From assembly GCA_037903475.1 (NCBI GenBank), contig JBAJFG010000314.1, forward strand, positions 1,178,001 to 1,242,000: a DNA stretch of 64,000 nt, read 5' to 3'. The translations under genes were made by a program, and so were the position numbers. The notes below the pieces were generated by a model. The model worked only from the letters and a program-made list of their open reading frames with translations. It did no database searches and was not told the DNA's origin. Of this stretch, positions 1-11,595 are shown one piece after another. Source of the DNA: Ancylostoma caninum. Taxonomy: Eukaryota > Nematoda > Chromadorea > Rhabditida > Ancylostomatidae. Position 1 is the stretch's first letter, and every line of letters begins with the position of its first letter.

Positions 1-51
1 GCTTCAACAAATGAGTTCTTAACAGGCATGTGCAGAAGTAGAATTTTAAAT

Positions 52-134
52 CCCGTAAAATGTAAAACGGAAAAAGAAAGGCCGAAAATGGGCGGAAAAC
101 GGAAAGCGTAAAACGGAAAACGGGAAATTTTGCA
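52..134. repeat. Direct repeat copy A (GGCGGAAAACGGAAAGCGTA core)
   Basis: This purine-rich block shares the order of its words with 1056-1142: a CCCGTAAAA start, a GGCC-AAAATGGGCGG centre, then GGAAAGCGTA and an AAATTT-GC end. The two copies lie about 1 kb apart in the same orientation. They could be termini of a degraded element or two members of a dispersed family. I do not recognise the family. Confidence 0.7.
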
Positions 135-1055
135 AAAGCATATGTTTGTGACCAAAAGTCCCCTTCAACATTGGATTTCTAAGTATCTTCTTGATGAGCA
201 TAAATGGTAACTCTTTCAAGTAATTAGGTAACCTCTACTGATTTCCAACGCCCAGAATATAGGGAGATCCAGGAGCATTTATCGTTCATCTACTTACGAA
301 AGATTATCAGAGTTATGTCATCAATAAGCATCATTTTCACTGAATGCTTAAGTAGACGAGAGGCTGTGAAGTGTGAAAAGTGCGACTTCTTCGTTTTACT
401 TTGGAGCAGACCTATCCTGCAAAAAAAAGCAAGCAAAAAAACATTTGAAATCTGGTAAGGATCACGTTATTCACAGAGGATGCCGTCGGAGCGAGTTAGC
501 GATGGAGGAAGGAGTGTGTGGGGAATGTGAAAAACAAGCTGCCTAAATATCACCCAAACCATGAGGCGCCAACGGTAGCAGTGTGGAGCTGGGGATCATC
601 GTCTGATTAAAACGGTGACAATTACGATGTAGCCTTATGCTTGTGCCAAGTTGAAAGAAACCCTGCATGATGCGTTGCTTTGCAAGAATGCTTGATGCTC
701 TTACCATGGCACGTCACAGTTTCATTGAGATTTCATATCAGTTCACCCCACATCTCTGTGGAACCTTGTCTTTTTTTTTGAGAATTTTGAGGAAACCAGG
801 GTACTTGTATGGCATATTTGGAACAATGATGCAGACCAGCGAAATCACGACGGGACGTTTACACACCAACTGAGACAAAAATGTCAAACAGAGCTGTTCG
901 AATTTGGTAAGTGGCGTTCGTCAATTTTGGCGCCATTGTTGTGGGCTCAGGTACATATATTGCGCATCGAAACACGTGAACCCTCTTCAGGATTGGGAAT
1001 ACGCCGAAAAGCAATCCCTCTCCTTCCATAACTTTCCGGGACTCCGGGCCAAAAA

Positions 1056-1142
1056 CCCGTAAAACGTAAACGTAAACGGAAGGCGGAAGGCCAAAATGGG
1101 CGGAAAACGGAAAGCGTAGAACGAAAACCGGAAAATTTCGCA
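1056..1142. repeat. Direct repeat copy B
   Basis: Second copy of the block at 52-134, same orientation, with an extra GTAAACGTAAACGG stretch and several substitutions. The roughly 920 bp between the copies has no open frame that looks like a protein I know. Confidence 0.7.
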
Positions 1143-2769
1143 CACCCCTGGTTCTCAATCCTCAACACTACTATGTTCATGTTTTTTTCTGACTCAACTA
1201 TTTTTTTATATTCTCGTTCGACCAACCCTCTTGGTCGTCACCGAGCACAGGTCCACAACGGCGTCGATTATGAAGTACAAGCCACAATCCTTGCCTGTGA
1301 AACTGAAATTTCTGCACGCAAAACTCTCGAAGCATTTTGGATCCACATCAAAAATCCAAAAATGAATCGCAGAGAAGAGTGCCCCACCATCACCAGTGAA
1401 CTGCTTCCATATCTCGCATTGTGTAACATCTGACTTGAGATATGACTTCTGGCAGGAGGTCTCACACTGCTGCCAAGTCCACACATGTTCGGTCGTCCAA
1501 CATCACCCGGCCGTAGGACTTGTAGAGAGGTTGGTCGTAGGTTTCACTGGGGTTGGCTTGTGTTTTTTGGGGCATAGCCTGGATCTGGATGCATGACTGA
1601 GGCGGCGTTTGTCCGGATATTTTCATGAATTGGTTTGACTCTTTCAGGCTCCGACGAAGGCGAGGACGCCGAAAACGTCAGCCAATAAAGTGAAATTGTA
1701 ACAACCTCGTGTGCGGCTCACAAATAACACAGCATAATCTGTCATAATGCCGAGGTTCAAAGACGGTCGGACATGGGAGATAAATGATTGTTGCAATACA
1801 CCTGCCTTTGCAGTTCGTAAGCGTTCTAACGAAGTCGACAATGACGTCTGTCTCTACAGTGGTGCATCGTTCTTACCATGCTTGAAAAAGGAGAGAGCAC
1901 GAGCACACACCGAGAATAACCTTGGCTGTTGCCTGCGAATATGAAACAATCCAAAAGGCGAATTTGGTCCAATATTTTGTGTAGTGGGTATATCAACTTT
2001 TTTTCTGAAGATTTTGACTTCGCTTCGTTTCCTTGAAAATAATGCGAAGAAACCCTTTCACTTGAATATGTGCTCTTTCGTGGATGTTCATTAGTGATAA
2101 TGTCGAAGTCTGGGACCAAAAAGCTATACAACGAGTTAATCATGCTGAGATTCTCAGGTGCCGGTATCTTCTGGTGGTGGATGGTGAAAAGATGTCCACT
2201 CTTTTACTACAGTGTTACAGCCAAAAGGTCTACTAGCAATAGTTTTATCGATAGTTGTCATTACCATTAGTTATTTGTCTCCCATAAATCGCAATTGCAG
2301 AAGAGCTCAATTCACTACAGTTCACGGCAGCAATCTTATGGTAAAATGGATGAAGTGTTCGACCAAACTATACTAGCTAGCTTTTTCTCGAGTTAATCGG
2401 CTCGTTTAGGAGCTTTTTTCTACACAACAACAACTTCAGGCTTTTCACTAAAAAGAGAGAACAGCTTTATTATTTCCTTCGTGAAACAATAGGTTATCAG
2501 AAATGTATCCCACCGCTTCTTTCAGATCTTGACAAAATTCTCCAAATTTTTGTCGGAAGTTTCTATCCGAGACATATATAAAGGCTGATCAATAATCTAC
2601 TTATACCAAATTTCTTTTCGCATCCCGTCACGATTATAGCGAAAAAGAATCGTCGTTGACTTTGAACATGTTCGGATGCTCCTGTTCCGCGAATTCTGGA
2701 TACACGGCAACGCATGCAATGCGACAGACAACAAATGTTACTTGGTAGGTCCAATGTCCCTTACATTGC
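1143..2769. other. Intergenic, no supported gene
   Basis: Short overlapping reading frames only, none with recognisable motifs or a splice-compatible chain. Nothing in this stretch could be assigned. Confidence 0.6.
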
Positions 2770-2965
2770 AGTGAAAGTTCAGTTCCGCAAGTTTAGAGAC
2801 GGTGGTTTCGACTTCAGGTAAACCACGTTCCGGTCGACCGGTTAATTTTGATGACGATCATCTCGAGGAGCTGACTGAAGAGAAGCAGTGAGGTGAAATC
2901 CTCGAGCTGGTGAGAAACTTCGACGCTATCAAGATACAACAGCTGTTCGGCTGCATTTACTTAGA
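2770..2965 (+). pseudogene. Mariner-type transposase fragment (N-terminal region)
   Basis: Translating across breaks gives the hallmark of the second helix-turn-helix region of mariner/SETMAR-like transposases: FRKFRDGGFDF, a frame break, then KPRSGRPVNFDDDHLEEL, ending in an in-frame TGA. In intact mariners this precedes the DDE/D catalytic domain, which I cannot find downstream. This is a decayed insertion, not an active gene. The assignment rests on recognition of the KPRSGRP motif. Confidence 0.65.
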
Positions 2966-3419
2966 AGAAGAAGAAGATATGGTGAATGGATGCATGATGG
3001 TCACGTAAGCGCCAGCTTCAAGTGTGTAGAGATACTTGCCCTAACTTTTCGACTTCTTTCTACACTTCCGCTTTGCTCGCCAACTTCTACTGTGAAAAAG
3101 CGGTTCCCTTACGTAAACATGCGGAATTGTGAATGGCTCGAGCACTATTAACATGAGATTTCAGGGCCAGAAGGAGAACTCCGCCTATGGAAGGTAATGC
3201 TCAGTGTTTGGTAGAATAACACGATGTAATCACTCATTCTCAGCTCCTTGTGACAAACTTCACTTCCGGAGTTCCTGTCAGTAACGATGTCTACCATATT
3301 CCTTAATTACTATCTGCATCAAAGCGCAAAAACAAATTTGAAAACAAAGCTCAAAATTGGCGGAAACTTTTCCGACAACACTACATGGATGAGAGGAAGG
3401 TTGAAAACATGTGGAGTTA

Positions 3420-4508
3420 TTAGGTGTTAACATAAGTCCTTGAGCTTTTTTCAGCTGAGATTTTTCTTTAACGTGCTTTATAACCTCTGAAACTATTGAA
3501 TTACTTAATTTTTAGGCTCAAGGAGAAACACCCTGAGTTGAGGATAAACACCATTTCCTCCTTGTCCTCAACAGGGACCACAAAAAACTCGATAGTTCTT
3601 GAGCGTGTAAAAGGGCTTGCACACTTTTGCTGCAACGGCACCAAGGCCGCCGCGGCAATAGTGGGTGTGTGGCAAAAGTTGTCGCCCGGCGACGAAGTAT
3701 CCCTCCTGCCATTCCTTGCCGCGCGCCGCTGGGGACATCTCGCTGGCGCCGCCGCGGCAAAACAGTATGCAAGCTCTTGTCGCCAGATCCTTGCCGCGGT
3801 GAGGCGGCCGCGACGTCGCTGGCCTAACCTTAACCATATGCGAGTGTCGGCCGGCACAAGTCTCTGCAACGCCTTGAAGCTCTCTAGGATATACATGCGG
3901 AAAGACATCACCAATCGAGCTCTCGGAGGGACAATTTTGACGGTGTTGGCAAGGATAGGGTCCGACGCTATTACAGGCAAGGTGATTAGACCCTTACGGT
4001 TGGATCTATTCAACAGGATTTCCTAAGTTATTTTGTAGCTTCGAGTAATGTGACTTTCATGGAGACCATACGATCCCTCTCGAGCGATTCCCAGGTGTTC
4101 GTGAAAGAAACCTGTTCGGTTGAAGTGGTTGCTTCCATTGGAACTAATTGAATCTTCCTTGAGCTTAGGAACCGCTGATGACCAGTCATTTCGAACAAGT
4201 TATCTTTCTCATACTTGGTGGAAGTCGCCTGCTCATTTTGATGGTCTAGCTTTAACTGAATGGCAGCACCTGTCGGTTGCACTAATTTTTGTTGGCTCAG
4301 CGCTCCACTTCGCAAGCTTAAATCTCGAACAAGCTGTCGTCCTGAAGAAAAAGTTCTACATTGTTCTTGTAGAGAAAGATTAGCGCTTTCTAATCATATA
4401 TGACTTCTACCTAAAAGACAACAAGTACGTGGAGAAAAGTGCATCCGAAAAAAGCGCAAGGACCTGTTATGCTAAGCTGTTATGAAAAGCTGTCACGTTA
4501 ACACCTAA
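3420..4508. mobile_element. TA-flanked element with 12-bp terminal inverted repeats
   Basis: The ends TATTAGGTGTTAAC (3418-3431) and GTTAACACCTAATA (4497-4510) are perfect 14-bp inverted repeats that include a flanking TA on each side, as expected for a Tc1/mariner-type TA target duplication. The roughly 1.09-kb interior has GC-rich direct repeats (CCGCCGCGGCAA near 3646 and 3752). The 176-codon frame at 3496-4026 is the longest inside, but it does not resemble a transposase. Probably a non-autonomous element. Confidence 0.6.
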
Positions 4509-4514
4509 TATTTA

Positions 4515-5452
4515 CAGGGTGCGTGAAAAGTATTGACCGCCTTTTGAGACACATGAATTTCATAAAAAATCGAAATTGGATAGAAGAACAAGTGCGACCG
4601 CTCTGTTGCCTAGAATCTCAACAACAATCTAAAACTAAGACATACATTTATTTAATCCGTTTTATCTCGATTGTTGTCAGTTGTCAATAGACAAGATGGG
4701 AGAAGGCTTCACTACGGCGTTGCAGGTAGTCATCTTTGACTTGATCCAGAGTTTTTTCTGAGAAGCTTTCGTGGAATGGAACAGTGCTAAGAAACAGCAT
4801 ATGCTAAGCCACCCACAAATCCACTAATGAAAAGTATCAGCTACTCCTGTCTGTGCGATGACTAGACTTTGTTTCCGTATTTGTTAACGGCGCAGAATAG
4901 GATACTATCATTATCTGTGGTTCTAGCGATAAAATCAGAAGGCGGCCCAAAAATGGTACTCACTGGAAGCGCACTGCCCGTAGGATCAAATATAGGTCTA
5001 CAAGTGGGCCGTTCCTTTCCTGAGAAGATCTTCTCTAGCTCACAACGTAAAGACAGCGAAGGAGTTTTGCACTAAGAACCATTCTTGAGCCATTTAGTTC
5101 CAAGTTGCTTCTCACCTTACTCCTTCAGTTTCAAATCGTTGGATCGCCCCATGTGTGCACTGTGAAGGAGCATGCATGTGCTACACTGGACCGCAGTACG
5201 GAGTCGCGTGTGGATCGTTCAGAAGAAACAAAGTATGAAATCCACGACGGTCCCTACGACCCATCGCTTATGTCTTTCCTTGTGTTTTCCGCAGAGCTGC
5301 TCTCAAGAGTGAAGATAAAATTAGACGGACATAGTCTCATATTGTTCGCCATATTGTTTTCTGTATGCTGTAAAAAAAACTCGTCACATATATACGAAAT
5401 ACTGAGGTTTTTACGAGCCATTTCAAGCGGTCAATATTTTTCACGCACCCTG
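4515..5452. mobile_element. Tc1/mariner-type element with about 28-bp terminal inverted repeats
   Basis: Left end CAGGGTGCGTGAAAAGTATT and the reverse complement of the right end CAGGGTGCGTGAAAAATATT match over about 28 bp (through TTGACCGC) with very few differences. TA dinucleotides at 4513-4514 and 5453-5454 flank the element. At 938 bp it is shorter than an intact mariner. The largest internal frame (5105-5461) runs into the right terminal repeat and has no transposase motif, so this looks like a non-autonomous or deleted copy. It begins only 4 bp after the TA that ends the neighbouring element at 3420-4508. Confidence 0.75.
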
Positions 5453-5787
5453 TACATCTGACCTTCTAGTCTCTGAAATTTCCTAGCGGAAACATTTTTT
5501 ATTTGAATGGTAGCCAGTGAATGGACACTATTTTGCCATTTTAATTTATTTGGTCGTCAAATATGAAATGTCTGATTTTATGAGCGGTCAGTTTGACGGT
5601 CTCTATCTTCGGAGCTCTATTCGATCACTTCTCATCTTGCTCTTCATAATGAGAATACGTTCTCGCTCTTTCAAAATCACTTCCTAGGTTTTTGATCAGT
5701 TCTCAAATTTTTGTTTGAAAGCATATTCTGTAGAACTACTCAAAGATGAACAATCGTGTCATTTTAGAACATTGGCTCCATTTTCCA

Positions 5788-5828
5788 TTTCCAGCTTTCT
5801 CTGCCATTAGAGCAGAGAAAGCTGGAAA
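5788..5828. repeat. Perfect 17-bp hairpin
   Basis: TTTCCAGCTTTCTCTGC (5788-5804) is followed, after the 7-nt loop CATTAGA, by its exact reverse complement (5812-5828). It sits just before a mariner remnant. It may be a transposon sub-terminal structure or a chance fold-back; nothing shows transcription. Confidence 0.7.
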
Positions 5829-5879
5829 CATCAGGGTAATGTGAAACGACATTTGCCTAATAGATGTACTGAACAGCGT

Positions 5880-5990
5880 TTGTTCGAAAAGTTCCGCTCA
5901 GGTGATATGAAGTGAGTCTTATGATAAACCTGGATTCGATGAGCTGGAAGCTGTAGCAGAAGCGAATAAGGGCCAAATTAGGCCCTCGTA
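5880..5990 (+). pseudogene. Second mariner-type transposase fragment
   Basis: Translation gives FEKFRSGDMK, then after a stop and frame change ESYDKPGFDELEAVAEANKG. This matches the W-F-x-K-F-R-x-G-D and x-L-x-D-K-P pattern of mariner transposases. It is the same protein region as at 2770-2965 but with different words, so it comes from another subfamily. It is broken by stops. Confidence 0.6.
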
Positions 5991-6530
5991 AGCAGCGAAG
6001 AATGGCCTCCATAATCCAATAATATTAAGGTATTCAAGGCAATACGACCATCAAAAGTGGTTCGGTAAACGACATTGCTCCAGGTTGACCCCCAAAAAGG
6101 CTGCCAGATTTTGACCATTTTCCACAAATCCACGCTGCTTAATCCAGAGGAGCAGGGTTGGAAACCGATATGCCACTCACTGTACTCACTGTGCAAAAAA
6201 TCTTGCTCTACCTAAGCACAACTTCATTCAGATATTAGGCCACTTCTTGCTGGAAAAATGTTCAATTTTCAACATGATTTTAGGAACGTCCTTCGCCACA
6301 TTATCGCCACTTGCTTTCCACGGTTCCATTCAACTAAATAGTGGTAATGTGAGTGGGGATACTCGACGGAATGAAAGAAGAATACTAGATACATGTAGAG
6401 CATTGTTGTCAACGCAGTGAAGCTATACAGGACCAAGAAACAGTGAGGGATTACTGCTTCCTCTGAGAACAGATGCCATAATATGTGATTAGCAGAATAA
6501 AAGGAGAGCAATTTCCAAGCTGGTTTATAT
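5991..6530. other. Intergenic, nothing assigned
   Basis: Contains short minus-strand frames (5978-6196, 6269-6511) with no family resemblance that I can see. Confidence 0.5.
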
Positions 6531-6572
6531 TATACCAGTCTGGCCGTCCGGCTGACGCCGGACTTCCAGACT
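6531..6572. repeat. GC-rich hairpin motif, copy 1
   Basis: Arms 6537-6552 and 6557-6572 pair over 16 bp with 2 mismatches around a TGAC loop. The core CGTCCGGCTGACGCCGG recurs as CGTCCGGCTAACGCCGG on the minus strand at 16044-16072, also preceded by TACCAG. It is therefore a repeated sequence, not a chance palindrome. Confidence 0.65.
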
Positions 6573-7084
6573 TTTCCTAATGCTCGCTTCGCTCGCATGG
6601 CTTCATCCCTTCTTCATTCAAATAAAGTCACAGCTACTCCAGATTTTTGCTATAATGTGTCCCACACCCTTTCCTTTGCTTTTTCTCATGCAAAAATGCA
6701 CTTATCAAAGAGGATTAACCTTCTCGAAGCAATTTCATCATTTGCTCAACTGAAATAGCTCTTTGTAATTATATATAACCGGTTTAACCTGGATTGACCG
6801 CAGAAAATGGTCTATCATTCTTTGTTTGTTATAACTGGTTAAGTGATAAGAGTCAGTTAGAACATATAAAAGTGGAGGGTGCGGTGTGTTCATAAACAAA
6901 TGAGAAGAGAAGAACGCGGAGGAGGACGTAAGGAGGAAGGATTCACACGGATTGCATACTAATCCGCGCAGTGGTCTTACATCTAGTTTTTTTACGACTG
7001 ATGTTAGACGCCATCAAATCGATTTAACAAATACGGACCTAACTCATGACATTTCCCTGAGTAGTGGACACCGGCGCACCCGTC

Positions 7085-7710
7085 CTGCACCGGTAGCTAT
7101 ATTTTCAGGCGCTCCTCCACTTTTGAGCGCCGGTGCACCCTTATCACAGCAGTGGACCCGTCTCCCCCCCCCCACTTTGGGCGCCGGTGCACCGCTTATC
7201 ACAGCCGTGGACCCGTCTCCCCCACTTTGGATGTGGTCTCCCCCACTTTGGGCGCCGGCGCACCCTTATCACAGCAGTGGACCCGTCTCCCCCACTTTGG
7301 GCGCCGGCGCACCCTTATCACAGCCGTGGACCCGTCTCCCCCCACTTTGGGCGCCGGTGCACCCTTATCACAGCCGTGGACCCGTCTCCCCCACTTTGGG
7401 CGCCGGTGCACCCTTATCACAGCAGTGGAACCGTCTCCCCCACTTTGGGCGCGGACGCACCCTTATCACAGCCGTGGACCCGTCTCCCCCACTTTGGGCG
7501 CGGACGCACCCTTATCACAGCCGTGGACCCGTCTCCCCCCACTTTGGGCGCCGGCGCACCCTTATCACAGCAGTGGAGTTTTCCCCCCACTTTGGGCGCC
7601 GGCGCACCCTTATCACAGCCGTCCGTCTCCCCCCACTTTGGGCGCCGGCGCACCCTTATCACAGCCATGGACCCGTCTCCCCCCACTTTGGGCGCCGGCG
7701 CACCCTTCAT
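7085..7710 (+). repeat. Minisatellite, 49-50 bp unit, about 11-12 copies
   Basis: Units contain CACCCTTATCACAGC, GTGGACCCGTCTCCCCC and CACTTTGGGCGCCGG. Spacings between successive CACCCTTATCA words are 49 or 50 bp because of a variable C-run. The first units (about 7085-7150) are diverged and read CCTCCACTTTTGAGCGCC. Open frames run through it in several frames only because the unit lacks stop codons, and no host exon is indicated. Confidence 0.95.
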
Positions 7711-7763
7711 GTAACGGTGGAGTGCTCGGCATCACTCTAAGCCACGCCCTCGAATTTCGTTCT

Positions 7764-7795
7764 ACACACACAGACACACATACGTGACACACAAA
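7764..7795 (+). repeat. Degenerate (CA)n tract
   Basis: A short imperfect CA run lies about 50 bp downstream of the minisatellite. It occupies the same relative place as the long CA tract beside the second minisatellite block when that block is read on the minus strand. Confidence 0.75.
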
Positions 7796-8407
7796 GTAAG
7801 CCCGTTATTATAAGTCATGATATGCTCAACGGATGCTTTTATTTTCTTCATGAGATTAGAACATCCTACGGATCTCCCCGATCCCAGCTGGTTAGTCGCG
7901 AGTCTACGTGGCGCGTCCCCAAGTGGCGGGTAGGGGGGTAATCGCTGAGCAAACGCGAACTTGTGCCTGCGCTGAGACGCGGGTGGATTCAGGGAAGGAC
8001 ACCCTGTCTCTGCAGTGTCGGAACGATCTATACCTTCTGTCAGCGCGTAGGTACTTCGTTTTTTGATGTGCTTGCGTGTCTGCAGATTGTATCCTGCACA
8101 TCTATCCGACCAAAAGCCCTGCATTCAAGTGAGTGGGAGGTTCAAGGGAGGCGGTTCGGAGTCGCCTCCAACAAATAAGCTCCATCCTCCACTCCCGGGA
8201 AGCCCAGCTAACTTCCCGGTGAAATCTTACCTCAGCTCCCCATGAAGTAGAGCCCAGCAACCAATTTTCTGAGGAGTTACATTTTTCTCAAGCTATACAT
8301 AGCAATATTAGAGAGTGTCCCCTGATCTCGAAAGAGTCACTGGTACGGCAGCGCCAGTGAGGACGAGGTCCGAGGGGTTTTCTAGGCTGCCTAAAACCAG
8401 AAGGACT

Positions 8408-9454
8408 ATGATGACGGTCTGAACCTTCAACGCACGCACGCTTGCATCGGAGGCTTACATCGAGGATTTGATGATGCAGGCCAGGAAGATCAGGTACGAC
8501 GTCATCGGACTGATCGAGACGAGGAGACACCGACCACTGAATGCCACCTTCGACACTGGAGAAGAACTCTTCCTTGGAACCTGCGACAGTAGAGGAGTTG
8601 GTGGAGTCGGTGTCCTCGTCAACACGAACTTGGTCATGAACATCGATTCGTTCGAACAACTAATAACCCGAATCGGACGTGTGCGGTTGAGAAGATGTGG
8701 ATCAATGCCGGCCGTGACAATCTTCGTCGCCTACGCTCCAACATCAAGCTACGACGAAAAGGAGATTGAGGCCTTCTATATGGACTTGGAGAAGTTCTAC
8801 AAGGAAGATCACACTTTCTATAAGGTCATCATAGGCGACTTCAACACCAAGATCGGCCCTAGGAGAACGCCTGAAGAACTTCACATCGGTACCCACGACC
8901 TACAGTGGAACGAACAGGTAGAGAGGCTGTATGAGTTCATCATGACGACGAAGACCATCCATGGTAACTCACAATTTCAGAAGCCAACCTCCCTGCGCTG
9001 GACGTGGGAGTCACCCGGTGGAGAGTACCATAATGAAATTGACCAGATCATCGTCAATCGAAGGTTCTGCCTGAGCGAAGTCGGTGTTGTACCGAAGTTC
9101 TACACCAGATCAGACCATCGCCTCCTTCGTGCAGGATTCTTCTTCTCACGCAAAGGAGAGAAACACGAGAAGTTCAAGAGGAGGTGTCCCAAACCCGCCA
9201 TCAATCGGGATCTCTTCACCTCGTCAGCCAACATTTGGGAAGATGCGGTTGTCTTCAACATCGACGAAGAGTACGATCGGCTTGTTCAGTATCTCCGCGA
9301 CAGCGCAAAGAGCGCCGAGGGTTCAAAGGCCAGCAAGACACCACTGTCTTTCGAGACCCTCGAGCTTATACGCCAGCGTGGAACCGCGAGAGCCGCAGGC
9401 AACTACCAGCTAACGTCCGAGCCCGCAAAACGGTGCAGAGAAGCGATAAAATAA
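8408..9454 (+). pseudogene. LINE endonuclease domain (EEP family), broken
   Basis: From ATG 8408 the frame reads MMTV, a TGA, then TFNARTLASEAYIEDL. The x-x-C-T-x-N-x-R-T-L start is standard for LINE endonucleases, so the TGA probably replaced a Cys codon. Further motifs: GLIETRR (catalytic Glu region), VGGVGVLVN, FVAYAPTS, IIGDFNTKIG (D-x-N), and RSDHRLL with the terminal S-D-H triad. About 330 residues of the frame are open after the first stop. The sequence then stops at 9452-9454, where the linker to the reverse transcriptase should continue. Confidence 0.85.
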
Positions 9455-11258
9455 GACCTCAAGGAGAGACGAGCAGCAGTGTTGGCTGAAGCCGCAGAGG
9501 TAGGGAAAAGCATTCGCTGCGCCCGCCGAGACTTCGCCAATAGCAAGACCAAGATGTCCCTCCTCCGGCGCCCAGATGGAACAATTTCATCATCAAGACG
9601 GGTAATGGAGAAGGATCTACGACTTCTACTCGGATCTGTTCGATAGCCACGTCCATTTCCCTCAATGTCATCTTCGGGAGGAAGAGTATGTAGTCCCATC
9701 GGTTCTACCTTCCAAAATCCGACATGCCATCAAGTCGGTGAAGAATAGTACAGCACCGTGCCCCGACAGCATTCGACCGGAAAATCTGAATGACTTCTTA
9801 TCATATGAACCAATGATCTAACAGGCCCTTTGGTTAGGCTTTTCACGCGGTACCTGTCGGAATGCAAGGTACCTAATCAATGGAAGACCAGCAGGATCGT
9901 GTTGCTGTACACGAAGGGACACCCTCAAGACATTGGCAATTATCGCTCCATCTGCGTACTGTCCGTCGTCTACAAGCTTTTCACGCGAGAGATCTTAAAC
10001 AGGATCGGAAAGACACTAGATGAAGAACAGCCCTGCGAGCAAGCAGGGCTCAGTACGATGGATCCAGTACAAGGATTCAGTACGATCGACCACATACGCA
10101 CCGTCACTAGACTCATCGAAATATCGCGAGAGTATAAGATGCCCCTCTGTCTCACGTTCATCAATCTGAAGAACGCCTTCGACTCTGTTGACACAGAAGC
10201 GGTCTTGGAAGCCCGGGGCAACCAGGGCACCTACTCAATACGTCAAGGTATTTTGTGAGCTCTACAGCAACTTCACGACCAGGATTTCTTCTACGACGAC
10301 ATCACCATCGACGTTAAAATAAAAGAGGAGTTCGGCAAGGCGATACCGTGTCGCCGAAACTATTCAGCGCCACTCTCGAAGACGTTATGCGGAAATTGGA
10401 ATGGGATAACATGGGAGTGCAAGTTGATGGCCGCCGACTTAAACATCTTCGTTCCGCTGACGACATCGTCCTTATAACATCAACCATTAGCGAAGCGGAA
10501 CAGATGCTGGCCGGCTCCGACGACGCATATGGCAAGATCGGTCTCCAACTGGATCTGACAAAGACGATGTTCATGAAGAACGAATGGGTCCCGGATGCCT
10601 CATTCTCGCTCAACGGAACGACCATATCCGAATGCTCCAGCTAGGTATACCTAGGTCGGGAGGTCAACATGATGAACGACCTCGCTGCAGAGCTGGGCAG
10701 AAGTAAACGAGGGGCTTGGGGAGCTTGGAAGAGCATCGAGGACTTAGCGAAGAAGACTAAGAACAACAAGCTCCGTGCCCACCTCTTCAACACAACAGTT
10801 CTCCCTGCTTTGATCTACTTCTCAGAAAACAGGCCGTTCCGCATGCATGATGAGAATGCGGTCAGCCTCGTCGAATGCCCCATCGAGAAGTGATGCTAGG
10901 AATAGCTCGCATCACGCAAGTGAAGGCTGGAATACGGAGCTCCATCTTTCGTCAACAGTCGAAGATCAGGGCGCTGCCGCTTACTCCAAGTTGAGTGAGA
11001 TTAGGTGGGCCGGACACGTGATACATTTTAACGACAACCGTTGGACAAGAGCCGTCAGCGACTGCACTCCACGGGACGTAAAGCGCACGACAGGAAGACC
11101 ACCGACCCGATGGTCAGACTTCTTCACGAAATCCTTCAAGAACACATTTAATGCTCTCCGTGTCCCTCGAACGGACAGAATCCACTGGACAACTCTGACT
11201 CGCTAGAGAGACAAATAGAAGGATTACTGGCGCCCGCTCGGTATACCTGAAGATCAAC
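9455..11258 (+). pseudogene. LINE reverse transcriptase, frameshifted
   Basis: Recognisable pieces lie in changing frames: NQWKTSRIVLLYTKGHPQDI and YRSICVLSVVYKLFT (about 9870-9990), the LTFINLKNAFDSVD catalytic motif A (10150-10195), and HLRSADDIVLI, the YADD-like motif C with Ser for the usual Phe (10442-10475). Then come the thumb and C-terminal words IRWAGHV, GRPPTRW (10999-11115) and YWRPLGIPED near 11230. At least four frame changes or stops interrupt it. It is the downstream half of the element at 7860-11290. Confidence 0.85.
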
Positions 11259-11292
11259 GGGAGTCAAGGTGATCAAGGTGATCATTAGAACA

Positions 11293-11595
11293 TCGTCATT
11301 AATTGAATTGCCAATGATATTACGATGTCTTTTCCTTAGAGGTAGCAATCGCAAACTTCTTCATGCTAGAGTCCTTGAGAGTTTTGAATCCTGAAAAATT
11401 ACTCTGACATTTCTAAAACCGCAGTGTCTGAAACATAATCGCATTCAATGTAGAGCGAACCGGTTTTGAAAGATCCGGGGTCAGCAGTGTTCTTATTTGT
11501 GTCTGTACAACCATTTCTTTTTCTGCAACAATTGATCTTTTTTTTACTCTATTAGACTTTTTTGCAGTAGTTAACGCACGAAATCTTCTATTCTA
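11293..11595. other. Short intergenic stretch, nothing assigned
   Basis: AT-rich sequence between the LINE 3' end and the next element; no feature seen. Confidence 0.5.

Larger units (their letters stand above)
7860..11290 (+). mobile_element. RTE-type non-LTR retrotransposon, inactivated
   Basis: A single-ORF LINE layout: 5' leader, apurinic-type endonuclease, reverse transcriptase, and a 3' end with the short tandem word TCAAGGTGA (11263-11282). Such 3' tandem repeats are typical of the RTE clade. The coding part carries a premature TGA near its start, another stop at 9452-9454, and several frame changes, so it cannot make one polypeptide. The 5' boundary (about 7860) is an estimate; the 3' boundary follows the tandem words. 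No target duplication was identified. Confidence 0.8.

Noticed and set aside
3496..4026. 176-aa plus-strand frame and the overlapping 170-aa minus-strand frame
   Set aside because: GC-rich repeats keep both strands open; no transposase or other motif; it lies within a TA-flanked element.
7085..7710. CRISPR array
   Set aside because: The units are contiguous near-identical tandem copies without unique spacers, and the DNA is animal nuclear.
6952..7787. Proline-rich proteins of 190-260 aa
   Set aside because: They are translations of the 49-50 bp minisatellite in several frames and both strands; unit length is not a multiple of three and no exon signals are present.
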